A program made the translations under genes and the position numbers. Positions 35,231 through 44,816 of a stretch of DNA of 64,000 nucleotides are shown here, piece after piece (within the stretch, counting starts at the first letter, position 1; each line of letters opens with the position of its first letter). This stretch comes from GCA-2862585 sp965661345 (GTDB taxonomy: Bacteria; Bacteroidota; Bacteroidia; Flavobacteriales; UBA7312), in contig CBFIDK010000005.1 in NCBI GenBank assembly GCA_965661345.1, forward strand, positions 46,423 to 110,422, given 5' to 3'. Under the pieces are notes generated by a model. It was not told the DNA's origin. It worked only from the letters and a program-made list of their open reading frames with translations, and ran no database searches.

Positions 35231-36181
35231 ATGAGTCGATTTTACATATTTATTAGTGTTTTATTTTTTGCTTGCCAAAACCAAACTATTTTGCCTTCTT
35301 TTAGCGGAGCCGTTAACGAAGTAGTGGTTGTCGCTGACGATAACATTTGGGAAAGCAAGGAAGCAGATACCTTGCGGTTGTCACTGTCTGCGGAGGTTGA
35401 AGGATTGGCTTGGAAAGAGCCTACTTTTGATGTCATTCAAATTCCCAAAGTGGCCTTTAGTCGCTTCTTCCAAACGCATAGGAATATCATTATCATCCAA
35501 AAGGCAGAACAGTCAAAAATAGCCTTTAAACCAAAGCTTTTTTCACAAAACCAGTGGATGTGTGTTATTGAATACCGAACCAAAAAGGAACTACAACAGT
35601 TGCTCAATCAATATGCGCCAGTAATTACGTATGAAATTCAACAGAAGGAAAAAAGCAGGTTTTTATCTTCGTCCGTAGGATTAACGCCATCAGCTCCAGC
35701 CAAGGATAAATTTGGGCTTTCTTTGCGTTTACCAAAAGAATTTTCCCTAGCATTAGACACCAACAATTTTGTATGGTATCAGTACAGCCCCAAAGATTTA
35801 GAGTTAATAAAAGGCGTTTTTGCGTATTCTTTCGCCCTAGATGGCTCATTGTCTTCTAAAGCGATTTTAAGCGCGCGTGACAGCCTTCTAAAACAATTCG
35901 TACAAGGACAGGTTTATGGCAGCTATATGACGACTGAGTATCTTTATACGCCATTTGTAAGCACTTTTGAAAACGAAGGCACAACAACCTTTAACACTAA
36001 AGGCTTGTGGAAAATGGAAAACGCTTTTATGGGCGGGCCTTTTGTTTCCTATGCCTTTCAAGATTCTACACGAAACAGAGCGATAGTCATTGAAGGGTTT
36101 TTATTTAATCCAGGCGTAGATAAACGCAACGCCTTACAAGAGCTTTCTTGGATAATATCAGAGGCTAAAATTCAGCAGTAA
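35231..36181 (+). CDS. DUF4837 lipoprotein
   Basis: A 316-residue protein with a lipoprotein signal (YIFISVLFFACQNQT, Cys at about residue 15). GAVNEVVVVADDNIWE, and later an NFVWYQYSPKDLELIKGVFAY-type stretch and a KGLWKMENAFMGGPFVSY stretch, fit the Bacteroidota family DUF4837 (function unknown). It begins at the base after the transglycosylase stop, so a shared envelope role is likely. Its 3' end overlaps the convergent TonB receptor gene by 17 bp. Confidence 0.8.
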   Translation: MSRFYIFISVLFFACQNQTILPSFSGAVNEVVVVADDNIWESKEADTLRLSLSAEVEGLAWKEPTFDVIQIPKVAFSRFFQTHRNIIIIQKAEQSKIAFKPKLFSQNQWMCVIEYRTKKELQQLLNQYAPVITYEIQQKEKSRFLSSSVGLTPSAPAKDKFGLSLRLPKEFSLALDTNNFVWYQYSPKDLELIKGVFAYSFALDGSLSSKAILSARDSLLKQFVQGQVYGSYMTTEYLYTPFVSTFENEGTTTFNTKGLWKMENAFMGGPFVSYAFQDSTRNRAIVIEGFLFNPGVDKRNALQELSWIISEAKIQQ

Positions 36182-38273
36182 CAGACAAAATGAAGTTTCT
36201 TCCAGGCGCACTAATACCGCTTGAGTACGTTTTATAATGAACATCTAGTATGTTTTCAACGTTCAGTTGTGCTACGATTTTATCATTCAATGGCAGGCTG
36301 TAGTTGAGGTTTAGTGTCCACCATGAAGGCGTACCATCCGTAGTGGCCTCTTCTAGGTTATCACTTCCATTTGGGCTATAATCTTCTGCCTTTTTCCAAG
36401 CGTTGTAGTGAACGATTAGGCTTGTTCTACTTTCCGTTTTAGTTGAGTTAAAGTCAAGCTGACTTTTGCCGTAAAAAGGTGGAATATGGTCTAGCAAAAC
36501 GTCTTCAGTTACATCTTTACCATAGGTGTATGTGCACGAATGCGTAGTGGACCAATTTGTGTTGAAATGAAGGTAAGCCTGTAGGTTGTAGCCCATCAGA
36601 TAGGCTTCTTGTGAATTAGTATTGGCGTATAAGGGTAGCAATTCCCCATCGTATATGAGGCTATCCTGACCGTTTAGAATAAATGGTTTTTTTATTATAG
36701 CATCATTTAATTGGGTGTAATAAGCGCTGCCACTTATATAACTCTTTCCGAAGCGTTTTGTAATTCCTAATTCGAAATTATTCGAATACTCAGGTGTTAG
36801 ATTTTCGTTTGGGACTGTAAGCTTTCCTGATTTTGCAAAGACTTTTGTAACGTCATCGACATTTGGGCTTCTAAAACCTGTTGCATAAGACAATCGGCCC
36901 TCCCACCCTTTGTCTAAGCCTACAAAAAGGCCAGAGCTATAAGTAAGAGCGTTATTTTCTAAAGCAATTTTCTTAAACGGAAAGTTATAATTCTGAACGT
37001 CTATAAAGTTTGCGGTTAATTCTGATAGGCTATAGCGTAGCCCTGCACTAAAGAATGACCGTTTGCCAAAGGGGTGTTTATATTGCGAATATGCAGACAC
37101 AGAGCTAAGCGCACTTCCGCCATCTGCATATCTGGTGCTTACACCTTCAGAGGCTGTAGACTCTACTATATTGTGTTGGAAATCTAGTCCATAATTTAAA
37201 CTCTTATAGCCCCATTTTTTGGTGAAGTCGGTAGTGTTCGCAAAAACCAACACATTTTCAAAACGCTGAATTAAATCGCTATTTGGTTTTTGGCTGTTTC
37301 TGCTTTCGTCTATCGATTGAAATGAAGTGGTATTGTTAAAGCTATCAAAGAAGGAAGTTTTCTTCTGGAATTCAGTGCCAAAACCTGCTAATAATCGCTT
37401 TTGTGGCCCATAATACCATTCGTCATACTTAGGAGCTCCATCGGTGATGTCGTTTAGCTGATCGAAACGGTTAATATTCGTGCTGCTTGAATATTGTAGG
37501 TTTAGTTTGAAACTCAAATAGGGATTGGCGTTGAAACGAATTTTTTGAATAAAATCAAATTGATCATAAGCCGTTCTAAGCTGTTCGTTTCCACTAACAA
37601 TATGTTCTTCGGCACCCCATTCCTGGTAGCCGTGAAGTCGGTTTTTGCCCATCTTTAGATTGCCGAAGCGGCTTAAATTAATGGCTTGAAAGAAGCCCCA
37701 TTTTTGACCACCCCACTTTTGGTCAAAATATAAGTTTACCCCATCGTTTGCGCTGCTATATCGCTGTAAAACATTGCCTTGCCACTTCTGCCCAACACTA
37801 GCCCTTTTTGTATGGTAATGAACCACCCCACCCAAGGCATCGCTTCCATATTTTACAGACGATGGACCAAAAATAATATCTACTCTATCTAAAGTCAGGA
37901 GACTAATACTAATGCTGTTTTGTAAATGACCTGATCTGTAAATAGCATTGTTTAGCCGAATTCCGTCCACAACGAGCAGTACTCTGTTGGCTTCAAAACC
38001 CCGAATGATTGGGCTTCCCCCTCCTGATTGACTCATTTGTACCATCACTGCGCCAGTTTTTTGCAGCAAATCGGCTGAGGTAGTAGGCGCGCTATAGCTT
38101 ATTTTTTTGCTGTCTATTTGTTCTATTTGTGAGGGGCTGAATACGCGCTCACTTTCGGTTTTATCTTCTACAAATACGATTTCTGGGATACTTTTTAGAA
38201 TTAAAGTATCTTGACTGTAGCTAAAGTTTGCCGTTAGCCCAACACTAAGCATTAAACAAATTTTCTTAATCAT
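36165..38273 (-). CDS. TonB-dependent outer-membrane receptor
   Basis: A 702-residue receptor: signal peptide (about 1-20), plug domain (about 45-155) with GGGSPIIRGFEANRVLLVVDG and YGSDALGGVV, then a 22-strand type barrel ending in an aromatic residue (SVTAEF). The plug wording resembles haem/haemoglobin-type receptors, but no decisive haem ligand was identified, so the substrate is open. It is the last gene of porZ-recO-receptor, overlapping recO by 4 bp (ATGA-type). Confidence 0.85.
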   Translation of the reverse strand: MIKKICLMLSVGLTANFSYSQDTLILKSIPEIVFVEDKTESERVFSPSQIEQIDSKKISYSAPTTSADLLQKTGAVMVQMSQSGGGSPIIRGFEANRVLLVVDGIRLNNAIYRSGHLQNSISISLLTLDRVDIIFGPSSVKYGSDALGGVVHYHTKRASVGQKWQGNVLQRYSSANDGVNLYFDQKWGGQKWGFFQAINLSRFGNLKMGKNRLHGYQEWGAEEHIVSGNEQLRTAYDQFDFIQKIRFNANPYLSFKLNLQYSSSTNINRFDQLNDITDGAPKYDEWYYGPQKRLLAGFGTEFQKKTSFFDSFNNTTSFQSIDESRNSQKPNSDLIQRFENVLVFANTTDFTKKWGYKSLNYGLDFQHNIVESTASEGVSTRYADGGSALSSVSAYSQYKHPFGKRSFFSAGLRYSLSELTANFIDVQNYNFPFKKIALENNALTYSSGLFVGLDKGWEGRLSYATGFRSPNVDDVTKVFAKSGKLTVPNENLTPEYSNNFELGITKRFGKSYISGSAYYTQLNDAIIKKPFILNGQDSLIYDGELLPLYANTNSQEAYLMGYNLQAYLHFNTNWSTTHSCTYTYGKDVTEDVLLDHIPPFYGKSQLDFNSTKTESRTSLIVHYNAWKKAEDYSPNGSDNLEEATTDGTPSWWTLNLNYSLPLNDKIVAQLNVENILDVHYKTYSSGISAPGRNFILSVTAEF

Positions 38274-38953
38274 GTGCTCAATACTTTTTCTAATATTTCT
38301 TTTGATTTTATGGTCTTAAACCCTTCGATATGCAAACTATAATACTCCAATATAATATTCAATGTTTCTCTTTTATTTTTCACCCTTTTTTGATTAAACG
38401 CTAAGTAAATGTCGTTAGTATTTTCACGGTAATGCTGATGGTGTTCTTTTGAATTTGTGAACTGTCCGTTTAGCAGGTCAAAGTACTTTAAATCATGTCG
38501 TTCTAAATTTGGATAGATGCCCAAATATTGACTTAAACCTACCAAAAACTTAATGTGAAATTGGCTGTCAAAATCACTTTCATCTAATTCAATTAGAGCG
38601 TCTTCTAAGAAAGCATATAAGTCAATGTTACTGACTTCTTCTTTTAGGCACTTACTAAGTGTTTCAGCTATGAATAAGGCGATAGAACTTTTATAAATAT
38701 CAAAGGGTATACTCGAGTAAACTTTTGACATTTTAACCTCTTTTATTCGGTGCAGATCTTTGCCGTTTTTGTTGTAAACGGTTAAATCTAGTTGGTTAAG
38801 AACTTGATAATAGCCGCTGTTTCCTTTCTTTTTTCTAACGCCATTTATCATGTAGGATTGCGTTCCAAATTCTGAGGTATAAATTTTACAAATTATACTG
38901 CTTTCCGCATACTTAATCCTACTCAACACGATTCCCTTTGTCTGGTGATGCAT
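38270..38953 (-). CDS. recO: DNA repair protein RecO
   Basis: A 227-residue protein that loads RecA with RecR at single-strand gaps. The N-terminal OB fold opens HHQTKGIVLSRIKYAESSIICKIYTSEFG, the typical RecO start, and the rest is helical. The C-terminal zinc-finger cysteines of some RecO proteins are absent. It starts at the base next to the porZ stop, a pairing frequent in Bacteroidota. Confidence 0.88.
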   Translation of the reverse strand: MHHQTKGIVLSRIKYAESSIICKIYTSEFGTQSYMINGVRKKKGNSGYYQVLNQLDLTVYNKNGKDLHRIKEVKMSKVYSSIPFDIYKSSIALFIAETLSKCLKEEVSNIDLYAFLEDALIELDESDFDSQFHIKFLVGLSQYLGIYPNLERHDLKYFDLLNGQFTNSKEHHQHYRENTNDIYLAFNQKRVKNKRETLNIILEYYSLHIEGFKTIKSKEILEKVLST

Positions 38954-41245
38954 CTATTTAATAAATAAAATCTTGGCTACATTAGTCTCGGTTCCCAATG
39001 GGTTAGTGGTGAACACTAGATAAACGCCTGTGCTTGGCCGCTCGCCAAATTGGTTTTTACCGTCCCAAACAGCCTGACCGCCCAGGGCTGTGAATGAGAA
39101 GATTAAATTCCCGTTTATATCGGTAATTTTTACATTGGCATTTTCCACTACGTTCTTTATGGCTATAGGGCCATAATAATTTTCCCTCACTGGGTTTGGA
39201 TAGACTAAAACATTTTCATGTGGAGTAGCTGTTTCTGTTGCGCCACTTCCGTATGAGATTAGCCCTTTGTCTGTTGCGATAAACACCTCACCGTTTTCAC
39301 TGTTTATAGAAATATCATTTATTGTATTAGAAAACAGTGGGCTATTGGAGGTGTTGAAGTGGTGTATTTGTTCGCTTCCATCCGATGAATATACAAATAC
39401 ACCAGAGCTTTGTGTGCCAAACCATTTTCTATTTGCTCCGTCGATAGCAATTGCCGTAACCGTCTCATTTGCAATAATGGGCTCAATATACCCGTCGCTT
39501 TCTACAAGAACTAATTGTGCGTCACTGTTTAAGTCTAAGATGTTTTCTGGATTATAAAAAACAGCAATCCCTTTGTCGGTGCCTACCCATATTTCACCGT
39601 CTTTGTCTTTGGCTAAAGAGTATACTTGGTTTGACGGCAGCCCTCCGCTTCCAGCGGTAGTGGTTAGTCTTTTGTCTTGATCGTCAGTTGATATTTCAGG
39701 CGTCCCATTGTCGTTATAGACTATTATCCCTCCTCCCTTAGCGATATAAAACCACTTTTGTCCATAATCATCAATAATAAGGTCGCCTAAATGGCTGGTG
39801 GTCGTACTGTAACTTTCAACTTTTAGAGATTGCCATTCCTCATTAGCGTTCATAAACGCTAAAGATTTTTCTGTTAGTGAGTTGCTTATCCACAAAAGGC
39901 CATTGTCATCATAAGCCATTCCTTTTACTCTTAGCCAGCCGTAGCTAGCGGCACCTTGAGTTGATTCTATTGTTTGTAAATTCCCGTTTGTTGTAAAGTA
40001 ATTATGCTCTTTGTATAGACTATAATTGGCCGTTTCTTCATCAAATTTCAAGTGCATGATGCCGTTGTTCCACGTGCCGATTAATAAATCGCCGTTGCTG
40101 GCTTCGACTATTGTTGTAATGTCTCTTGCGCCGCCTAATCCTGTATAGGGTACGTCAAACCATTCATAACCGTTTGTCCAATAAAAACCTTCGTATGTGT
40201 TGTTGTTGTTCCAAAGTATTGAGGTTCCGCCAGGAGATAAAAACACCTTCTCACCACTGCTTGTTACTGCATACGCTAGATTAGACTCTGGCCCTTGAGG
40301 CGTAAAAATTTGAAATCTTCCAAGTTCTGATAAAGACAATAGCGATTTGCCTTTTTCTGCTATCCAATAGCTTTGCCCATCGCTTATAACATCAGCAATT
40401 GCATAAATGTTTGAGCTTTCTATTATATTGGTGAGTTCGCCTGATGCATTTAATGTACCTAGGCTGCTTCTTGAGCCTACAAATAAGCGGTCATTTTCTG
40501 CTTCAATAAATTTTAGGTTTGGCACGCTTTTCACAAAACTTATCATATCGTTCCACACATAAATACTATCCGAGCCGCTTTTCGTCAGGTATAGTTTATC
40601 AAAAGCGACTTCTAAATCGTTAATATTTTCTACTCCCACAAGCAAGGACCAGTTGTTGTAGTCCGATAAGTTATCCTCCAAGCTCGCTTCGTAAATGCCT
40701 AAAGGCGTTGCAGCGTAAATAAGATCATCTTTAAAGATTATATCTATAACCTCAAGAGTGCCTGATGAGTTGAGGTAAAAAGTGTTTAATATTTCCTTTT
40801 TAATAGGATCTAACTCTATAATTCCAAACGAACACGACAGATAAGCATCTTCTTCGTAAAAAGTGATGTTGTTTATATTCTTTTCGCCAATAATGTTTTC
40901 TCTTTCAATATCGGTTAGACTGTATATGCTGTCGCCATTTATTATGTCTATTATAGCGCTTTTATAGGCCAAAACAATAAGATCATTACTATTGCTTTTT
41001 TCCATACAACTTATGCCCGCGTCAGATAGCCCGTTAATCTTATTTACTCGATTAATTGTTCTGTCATTAACATCTAAATAAAACAAGCTGTTCTCTGTTG
41101 CTGTATAGACTCTATCACCCACCTTTACAACGGAAATTGAATTGTTGTATGGCAAATAATCTTTCCATTGGCCAACTCCAACATTTTGAGCAGATAAGCC
41201 CAATGTGGTTAAAAATAGAATTAGAATAGACGCTGATTTATTCAT
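38954..41245 (-). CDS. porZ: PorZ-type T9SS component, two beta-propellers plus sorting domain
   Basis: A 763-residue secreted protein: signal peptide (about 1-19), then GVGQWKDYLPYNNSISVVKVG, the PorZ N-terminal propeller opening; two seven-bladed propeller regions (about 20-340 and 340-680, with WVGTDKGIAVFYNPE and KWFGTQSSGVFVYS blades), and a type A C-terminal sorting domain (about 685-763, VYPNPVRENY). In Porphyromonas gingivalis, PorZ is part of the surface attachment complex and delivers A-LPS to the sortase PorU. Location upstream of recO agrees with the family context. Confidence 0.85.
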   Translation of the reverse strand: MNKSASILILFLTTLGLSAQNVGVGQWKDYLPYNNSISVVKVGDRVYTATENSLFYLDVNDRTINRVNKINGLSDAGISCMEKSNSNDLIVLAYKSAIIDIINGDSIYSLTDIERENIIGEKNINNITFYEEDAYLSCSFGIIELDPIKKEILNTFYLNSSGTLEVIDIIFKDDLIYAATPLGIYEASLEDNLSDYNNWSLLVGVENINDLEVAFDKLYLTKSGSDSIYVWNDMISFVKSVPNLKFIEAENDRLFVGSRSSLGTLNASGELTNIIESSNIYAIADVISDGQSYWIAEKGKSLLSLSELGRFQIFTPQGPESNLAYAVTSSGEKVFLSPGGTSILWNNNNTYEGFYWTNGYEWFDVPYTGLGGARDITTIVEASNGDLLIGTWNNGIMHLKFDEETANYSLYKEHNYFTTNGNLQTIESTQGAASYGWLRVKGMAYDDNGLLWISNSLTEKSLAFMNANEEWQSLKVESYSTTTSHLGDLIIDDYGQKWFYIAKGGGIIVYNDNGTPEISTDDQDKRLTTTAGSGGLPSNQVYSLAKDKDGEIWVGTDKGIAVFYNPENILDLNSDAQLVLVESDGYIEPIIANETVTAIAIDGANRKWFGTQSSGVFVYSSDGSEQIHHFNTSNSPLFSNTINDISINSENGEVFIATDKGLISYGSGATETATPHENVLVYPNPVRENYYGPIAIKNVVENANVKITDINGNLIFSFTALGGQAVWDGKNQFGERPSTGVYLVFTTNPLGTETNVAKILFIK

Positions 41246-41310
41246 GATTGCAAATTACTAAACTTCTAACTATTGTACCTCTAAAATATTGTTTGATTAA
41301 AAACTAGCTT

Positions 41311-41318
41311 TATCTTTG
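41311..41318 (+). promoter_or_regulatory. -7 promoter box (TATCTTTG) of tRNA-Arg
   Basis: TATCTTTG fits TAnnTTTG exactly, 6 nt before the mature tRNA 5' end; a TTTG lies 15 bp further upstream. Confidence 0.5.
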
Positions 41319-41324
41319 TTTTTT

Positions 41325-41398
41325 GGCTCCGTAGTTCAACTGGATAGAATATCAGATTTCGGCTCTGACGGTTGGGGGTTCGAGTCCCTCCGGAGTCA
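41325..41398 (+). tRNA. tRNA-Arg (anticodon TCG)
   Basis: A 74-nt cloverleaf. The acceptor GGCTCCG pairs with CGGAGTC (one G-T); the anticodon arm TCAGA-TTTCGGC-TCTGA carries TCG at 41359-41361; the T arm is GGGGG-TTCGAGT-CCCTC. The discriminator is A. CCA is not encoded. It reads CGA codons and, by wobble, related CGN codons. Confidence 0.93.
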
Positions 41399-41541
41399 CT
41401 TTCTTAATGTTTTTTTTACAAAAAACACATAAAATATTGAAAATCAACAAGTTACAACTCGCCTTGTTTTGTTTGTTTTGAGCCTTTTTCTCCCTTTTTA
41501 GGTCATAATCCTTGCAGGGCTCAAAAACCGCCTTAAATCGC

Positions 41542-42426
41542 TTAAAAACCCCCTTCTTTGTGTGTTAAAATGTAAATTAGGCTTGAATATTCGCCGTTAA
41601 CCGTAAAGGCTTTGATATTTGACCACAGCCCTGTTGTTATTGCCTTTATGTAATTATTTTTGCCTGACTTTATTTTTTCGCTCAACATTGAAATGTATAA
41701 AGCGTCAAACCACATAGGTTTAGTTTTTAAAATTTCAAAATCATGTTTCTCGGCAATTGTTTCAATGCATTGTTTTTCAAAATGATATAGGTGTCTTGGA
41801 ACATCAAATGCTGCCCAGTTTTCTTTATATTTTTTTATTTCATTCGCTCTTGGATTGGGAATGGCAATTATAAGTTTGCCCTCTTTTTTCAGCATTTTCT
41901 TAATTGATTTGAATACTTCATTTATGTCTGCAATATGCTCTAACACATGCCACATCATTATTCTTTCAAAGCTATTTTCTTTAACCTCGTCAATACTGCT
42001 TATCAATTCAATATCATTGAATCTGTTCGCGTTTTCTCTTGCTTTCATATTAGGTTCTACACCTACTGTTTCCCACCCCTTCTTTCGGCATTTGTTTAAT
42101 AAGTATCCTGTTCCAGAGCCTATTTCCAGCACGCTGCCTTTTTGTTTTCCTAGTAGTTTTACCTTTCTGTTTGTGTTAATTGCTTTTATAATGTGGTAAC
42201 ATTTGTTTATTAATCCTTTTTTGGTTTGGCTGTGTGAAATATAGTCTTCAAAATCATAGTAGTTGTCTAGATCTTTTAGTTCTGGTCTTGGGTTTGTTGC
42301 TATTAGCGTGCAATTATTACACCGCGTTAGTGTAAAAGATTGTTTGCTTTTCATGTGATCTTGACATGTAATGTAGTGTTTCATGTCTGTTTTTTTACAA
42401 ACAGGACATTCCGTAAGTTTTTTCAT
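41542..42426 (-). CDS. Class I SAM-dependent methyltransferase with N-terminal zinc ribbon
   Basis: A 294-residue protein. Its first 45 residues carry CPVCKK and CNNC pairs (a four-Cys zinc ribbon), followed by GSVLEIGSGTGYLLNKC (SAM motif I, about residue 95), WHVLEHIADINEVFKSI and a later NPRANEIKKYKENWAAFDVPRHLYHF segment, as in the methyltransferases of sugar and cell-surface clusters. Its substrate is unknown. A parS-like site lies 8 bp upstream of the ATG, and mnmG is the upstream neighbour on the same strand. Confidence 0.85.
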   Translation of the reverse strand: MKKLTECPVCKKTDMKHYITCQDHMKSKQSFTLTRCNNCTLIATNPRPELKDLDNYYDFEDYISHSQTKKGLINKCYHIIKAINTNRKVKLLGKQKGSVLEIGSGTGYLLNKCRKKGWETVGVEPNMKARENANRFNDIELISSIDEVKENSFERIMMWHVLEHIADINEVFKSIKKMLKKEGKLIIAIPNPRANEIKKYKENWAAFDVPRHLYHFEKQCIETIAEKHDFEILKTKPMWFDALYISMLSEKIKSGKNNYIKAITTGLWSNIKAFTVNGEYSSLIYILTHKEGGF

Positions 42427-42434
42427 GTTTAAAA

Positions 42435-42450
42435 TGTTTCACGTGGAACA
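42435..42450. promoter_or_regulatory. parS site (ParB binding)
   Basis: TGTTTCACGTGGAACA. Its reverse complement, TGTTCCACGTGAAACA, is identical to the Bacillus subtilis parS consensus and fits the general bacterial motif TGTTNCACGTGAAACA. It lies in the 78-bp gap between mnmG (gidA) and the methyltransferase gene. ParB loads at such sites to organise and partition the chromosome origin region, so this part of the chromosome is probably near oriC. A weaker half-site (TGTACCACGT) starts exactly 20 bp further on. Confidence 0.88.
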
Positions 42451-42504
42451 CTTATGTACCACGTAGGTTGTTATTTGGCTTTAAGGTGTTGCTTTAAGTT
42501 GTTT

Positions 42505-44367
42505 TTATCGCCCCATAAATACTAATAATACGTTAATATCTGAGGGTGAAACGCCGCTTATTCTAGACGCTTGTCCAATTGTTTCTGGCTTGACTTGATT
42601 AAGCTTCTCACGAGATTCTGAAGAAATAGCGTGCAGTTTCCCATAATCAAATTTGTTTGGAATTTTAATTCCTTCCAATTTGTTTGTCTTCATAACGGTT
42701 TCCCGTTCTCTATCTATATAGCCGTTATACTTTATTTGGATTTCCGCTTGTTCCAAAACTTCTTGGTGTATTTCTTTCGTTTTGTTTTCAATGCTATCAA
42801 TTTTTAACAAGTCCTCAAGTTTAATTTGAGGCCTGCTTAAAATTTTACCCAATTTTGTTTTTTGTTTTATTTGGCTGCTGTTGTTCATTTCAAGGACAGG
42901 ATTTATTTCTTCAGGATTTATGCTCTCGTTTTGAAAAAAGGATAATGCTGATTTAATATTGTTTTCCTTTTTTTCAAGCGCTGAGATTCTCAAATCGCTG
43001 ACCAATCCTATGTCTCTGCCAATTTTCGTTAATCTCAAATCGGCGTTATCTTGCCTAAGTAGAATTCTGTATTCAGCTCTTGAGGTAAACATCCTGTAAG
43101 GCTCATCGGTTCCTTTTGTCACTAAATCGTCAATTAATACACCTATGTATGCTTCAAAGCGTTTGAGTACAATTGGCTCTAATTCTTTTGTTCTTCTGCT
43201 GGCATTAATACCCGCCATTAAGCCTTGACAAGCGGCCTCTTCGTAGCCCGTTGTTCCATTAATTTGACCTGCAAAATACAGACCGCTTACAAGTTTAGTT
43301 TCCAGGCTTCTTTGCAATTGAGTTGGTGGAAAATAATCGTATTCAATAGCGTAACCTGGCCTAAAGATTTTAGCGTTTTCAAAGCCTACAATTTTTTGAA
43401 TGGCTTCATATTGTACGCTTTCCGGTAATGAGGTTGAAAACCCATTTACGTATACTTCAACCGTATTCCACCCTTCTGGTTCAACAAATATTTGATGACG
43501 GTCTCTTTCTGCAAAGCGTTCTATTTTATCTTCAATAGAAGGGCAATACCGAGGGCCTAAACCTTGGATACGGCCATTAAACATTGGCGACTTTTCAAAT
43601 CCAGTTTTAAGAATTTCATGTACATCTGGATTGGTATAGGTTATGTGACAACTTCTTTGTTGCTTAAGTTTTGGGGTTTCTAAAAACGAAAATTTAGAGG
43701 GATTTTCATCTCCAGCCTGTTCTTCCATTTTAGTATAGTCCAATGATCGGCCATCTACTCTTGGGGGTGTGCCTGTTTTCATTCTGCCACTCTCAAAGCC
43801 CAGTTGATTTAGGCGCTCTGTGAGCCCAACGGCAGCTCTTTCTCCAGTTCTTCCACCACCAAATTGCTTTTCGCCAATGTGTATAGTTCCGTTCAAAAAC
43901 GTGCCATTTGTTAGCACTACGGTTTTAGCTTTAATGGCAATTCCCATCGCTGTTGTGACGCCTTTGATGGTGCCGTTCTCGACCGATAAATCAGTTACCA
44001 TATCTTGCCAAAAGTCAATATTTGGAATGCCCTCTAGCGTTAATCGCCACTCTTCAGCAAATCTCATTCTGTCGCTTTGGGCTCTTGGACTCCACATGGC
44101 AGGGCCTTTAGAACGGTTAAGCATTCTAAACTGTATCATCGTTTTATCTGTTATTATTCCAGAATAACCGCCTAAAGCATCTATCTCTCTAACAATTTGA
44201 CCTTTAGCAACACCACCCATTGCAGGATTACAAGACATTTGTGCAATGGTCTGCATATTCATGGTAATCAGCAATACTGATGAGCCAAGATTTGCTGCCG
44301 CCGCTGCCGCTTCACAACCCGAGTGTCCTCCTCCAACAACAATTACGTCATACTCTGTTTTAAACAT
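42505..44367 (-). CDS. mnmG: tRNA uridine 5-carboxymethylaminomethyl modification enzyme MnmG
   Basis: A 620-residue FAD protein that, with MnmE, modifies U34 of tRNAs reading split codon boxes. Visible motifs are the FAD-binding VVGGGHSGCEAAAAAANLG (about 11-29), AQMSCNPAMGGVAKGQIVREIDALGG, RVDGRSLDYTKMEEQ and the C-terminal helical domain with GYIDRERETV. The length is normal. It lies 24 bp after ybeY, and the region up to the next gene holds a parS site. mnmG (gidA) is often near oriC. Confidence 0.97.
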   Translation of the reverse strand: MFKTEYDVIVVGGGHSGCEAAAAAANLGSSVLLITMNMQTIAQMSCNPAMGGVAKGQIVREIDALGGYSGIITDKTMIQFRMLNRSKGPAMWSPRAQSDRMRFAEEWRLTLEGIPNIDFWQDMVTDLSVENGTIKGVTTAMGIAIKAKTVVLTNGTFLNGTIHIGEKQFGGGRTGERAAVGLTERLNQLGFESGRMKTGTPPRVDGRSLDYTKMEEQAGDENPSKFSFLETPKLKQQRSCHITYTNPDVHEILKTGFEKSPMFNGRIQGLGPRYCPSIEDKIERFAERDRHQIFVEPEGWNTVEVYVNGFSTSLPESVQYEAIQKIVGFENAKIFRPGYAIEYDYFPPTQLQRSLETKLVSGLYFAGQINGTTGYEEAACQGLMAGINASRRTKELEPIVLKRFEAYIGVLIDDLVTKGTDEPYRMFTSRAEYRILLRQDNADLRLTKIGRDIGLVSDLRISALEKKENNIKSALSFFQNESINPEEINPVLEMNNSSQIKQKTKLGKILSRPQIKLEDLLKIDSIENKTKEIHQEVLEQAEIQIKYNGYIDRERETVMKTNKLEGIKIPNKFDYGKLHAISSESREKLNQVKPETIGQASRISGVSPSDINVLLVFMGR

Positions 44368-44390
44368 ATAAAATACTGATATACAGTTGT

Positions 44391-44816
44391 TTATGATATT
44401 TCTTCAAGGTAAAAATTTTCTTTTTCCCTCATTAATTTCTGTTCGTCTTCTGACTTATCCTTATAGCCGATTAGGTGTAAAACACCATGTATCATTACTC
44501 GTTTAAGTTCAGTTTCAAACTCCACTGCAAATTTACGTGCATTTTCTTTTACTCGCTCAATACTAATGAAAATATCGCCACTAATTTGGTTTTCTTCAGA
44601 GTAATCGAAAGTTATTATATCTGTGTAGGTGTTATGATTTAAGAACGTTTGGTTTTTTTCTAAAAGATATTCGTCTGTGCAAAAGATATAGTTTATCTCG
44701 CCTAAGGTTTTGTTTTCTTTGGTGATAACCGTTTTAATCCATGGCTCTAAATTAGAAACTGACCCTGCCTCAAAATCGCATTCTGAATGGAGATATATAT
44801 TACTGTCCATTTTCAT
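44391..44816 (-). CDS. ybeY: Endoribonuclease YbeY (16S rRNA maturation)
   Basis: A 141-residue protein of the UPF0054/YbeY family, which acts in 16S rRNA 3'-end maturation and ribosome quality control. The core ITFDYSEENQISGDIFISIERVKENA and HGVLHLIGYKDKSEDE are visible. The classical HxxxHxxxxxH metal site keeps two His, but the third is Asp (GYKDK), a form I recall as common in Bacteroidota. It overlaps the DUF4175 gene by 17 nt. An alternative ATG lies at 44810. Confidence 0.9.
   Translation of the reverse strand: MKMDSNIYLHSECDFEAGSVSNLEPWIKTVITKENKTLGEINYIFCTDEYLLEKNQTFLNHNTYTDIITFDYSEENQISGDIFISIERVKENARKFAVEFETELKRVMIHGVLHLIGYKDKSEDEQKLMREKENFYLEEIS

Noticed and set aside
39886..39894. 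Perfect DnaA box TTATCCACA
   Set aside because: Single copy inside porZ coding sequence with no cluster of further boxes or AT-rich unwinding region, so not an origin.
41472..41525. TTTTGAGCC ... GGCTCAAAA inverted repeat downstream of the methyltransferase gene
   Set aside because: 9-bp stem but a loop of more than 30 nt and no clear T-run on the minus strand; not a convincing terminator.
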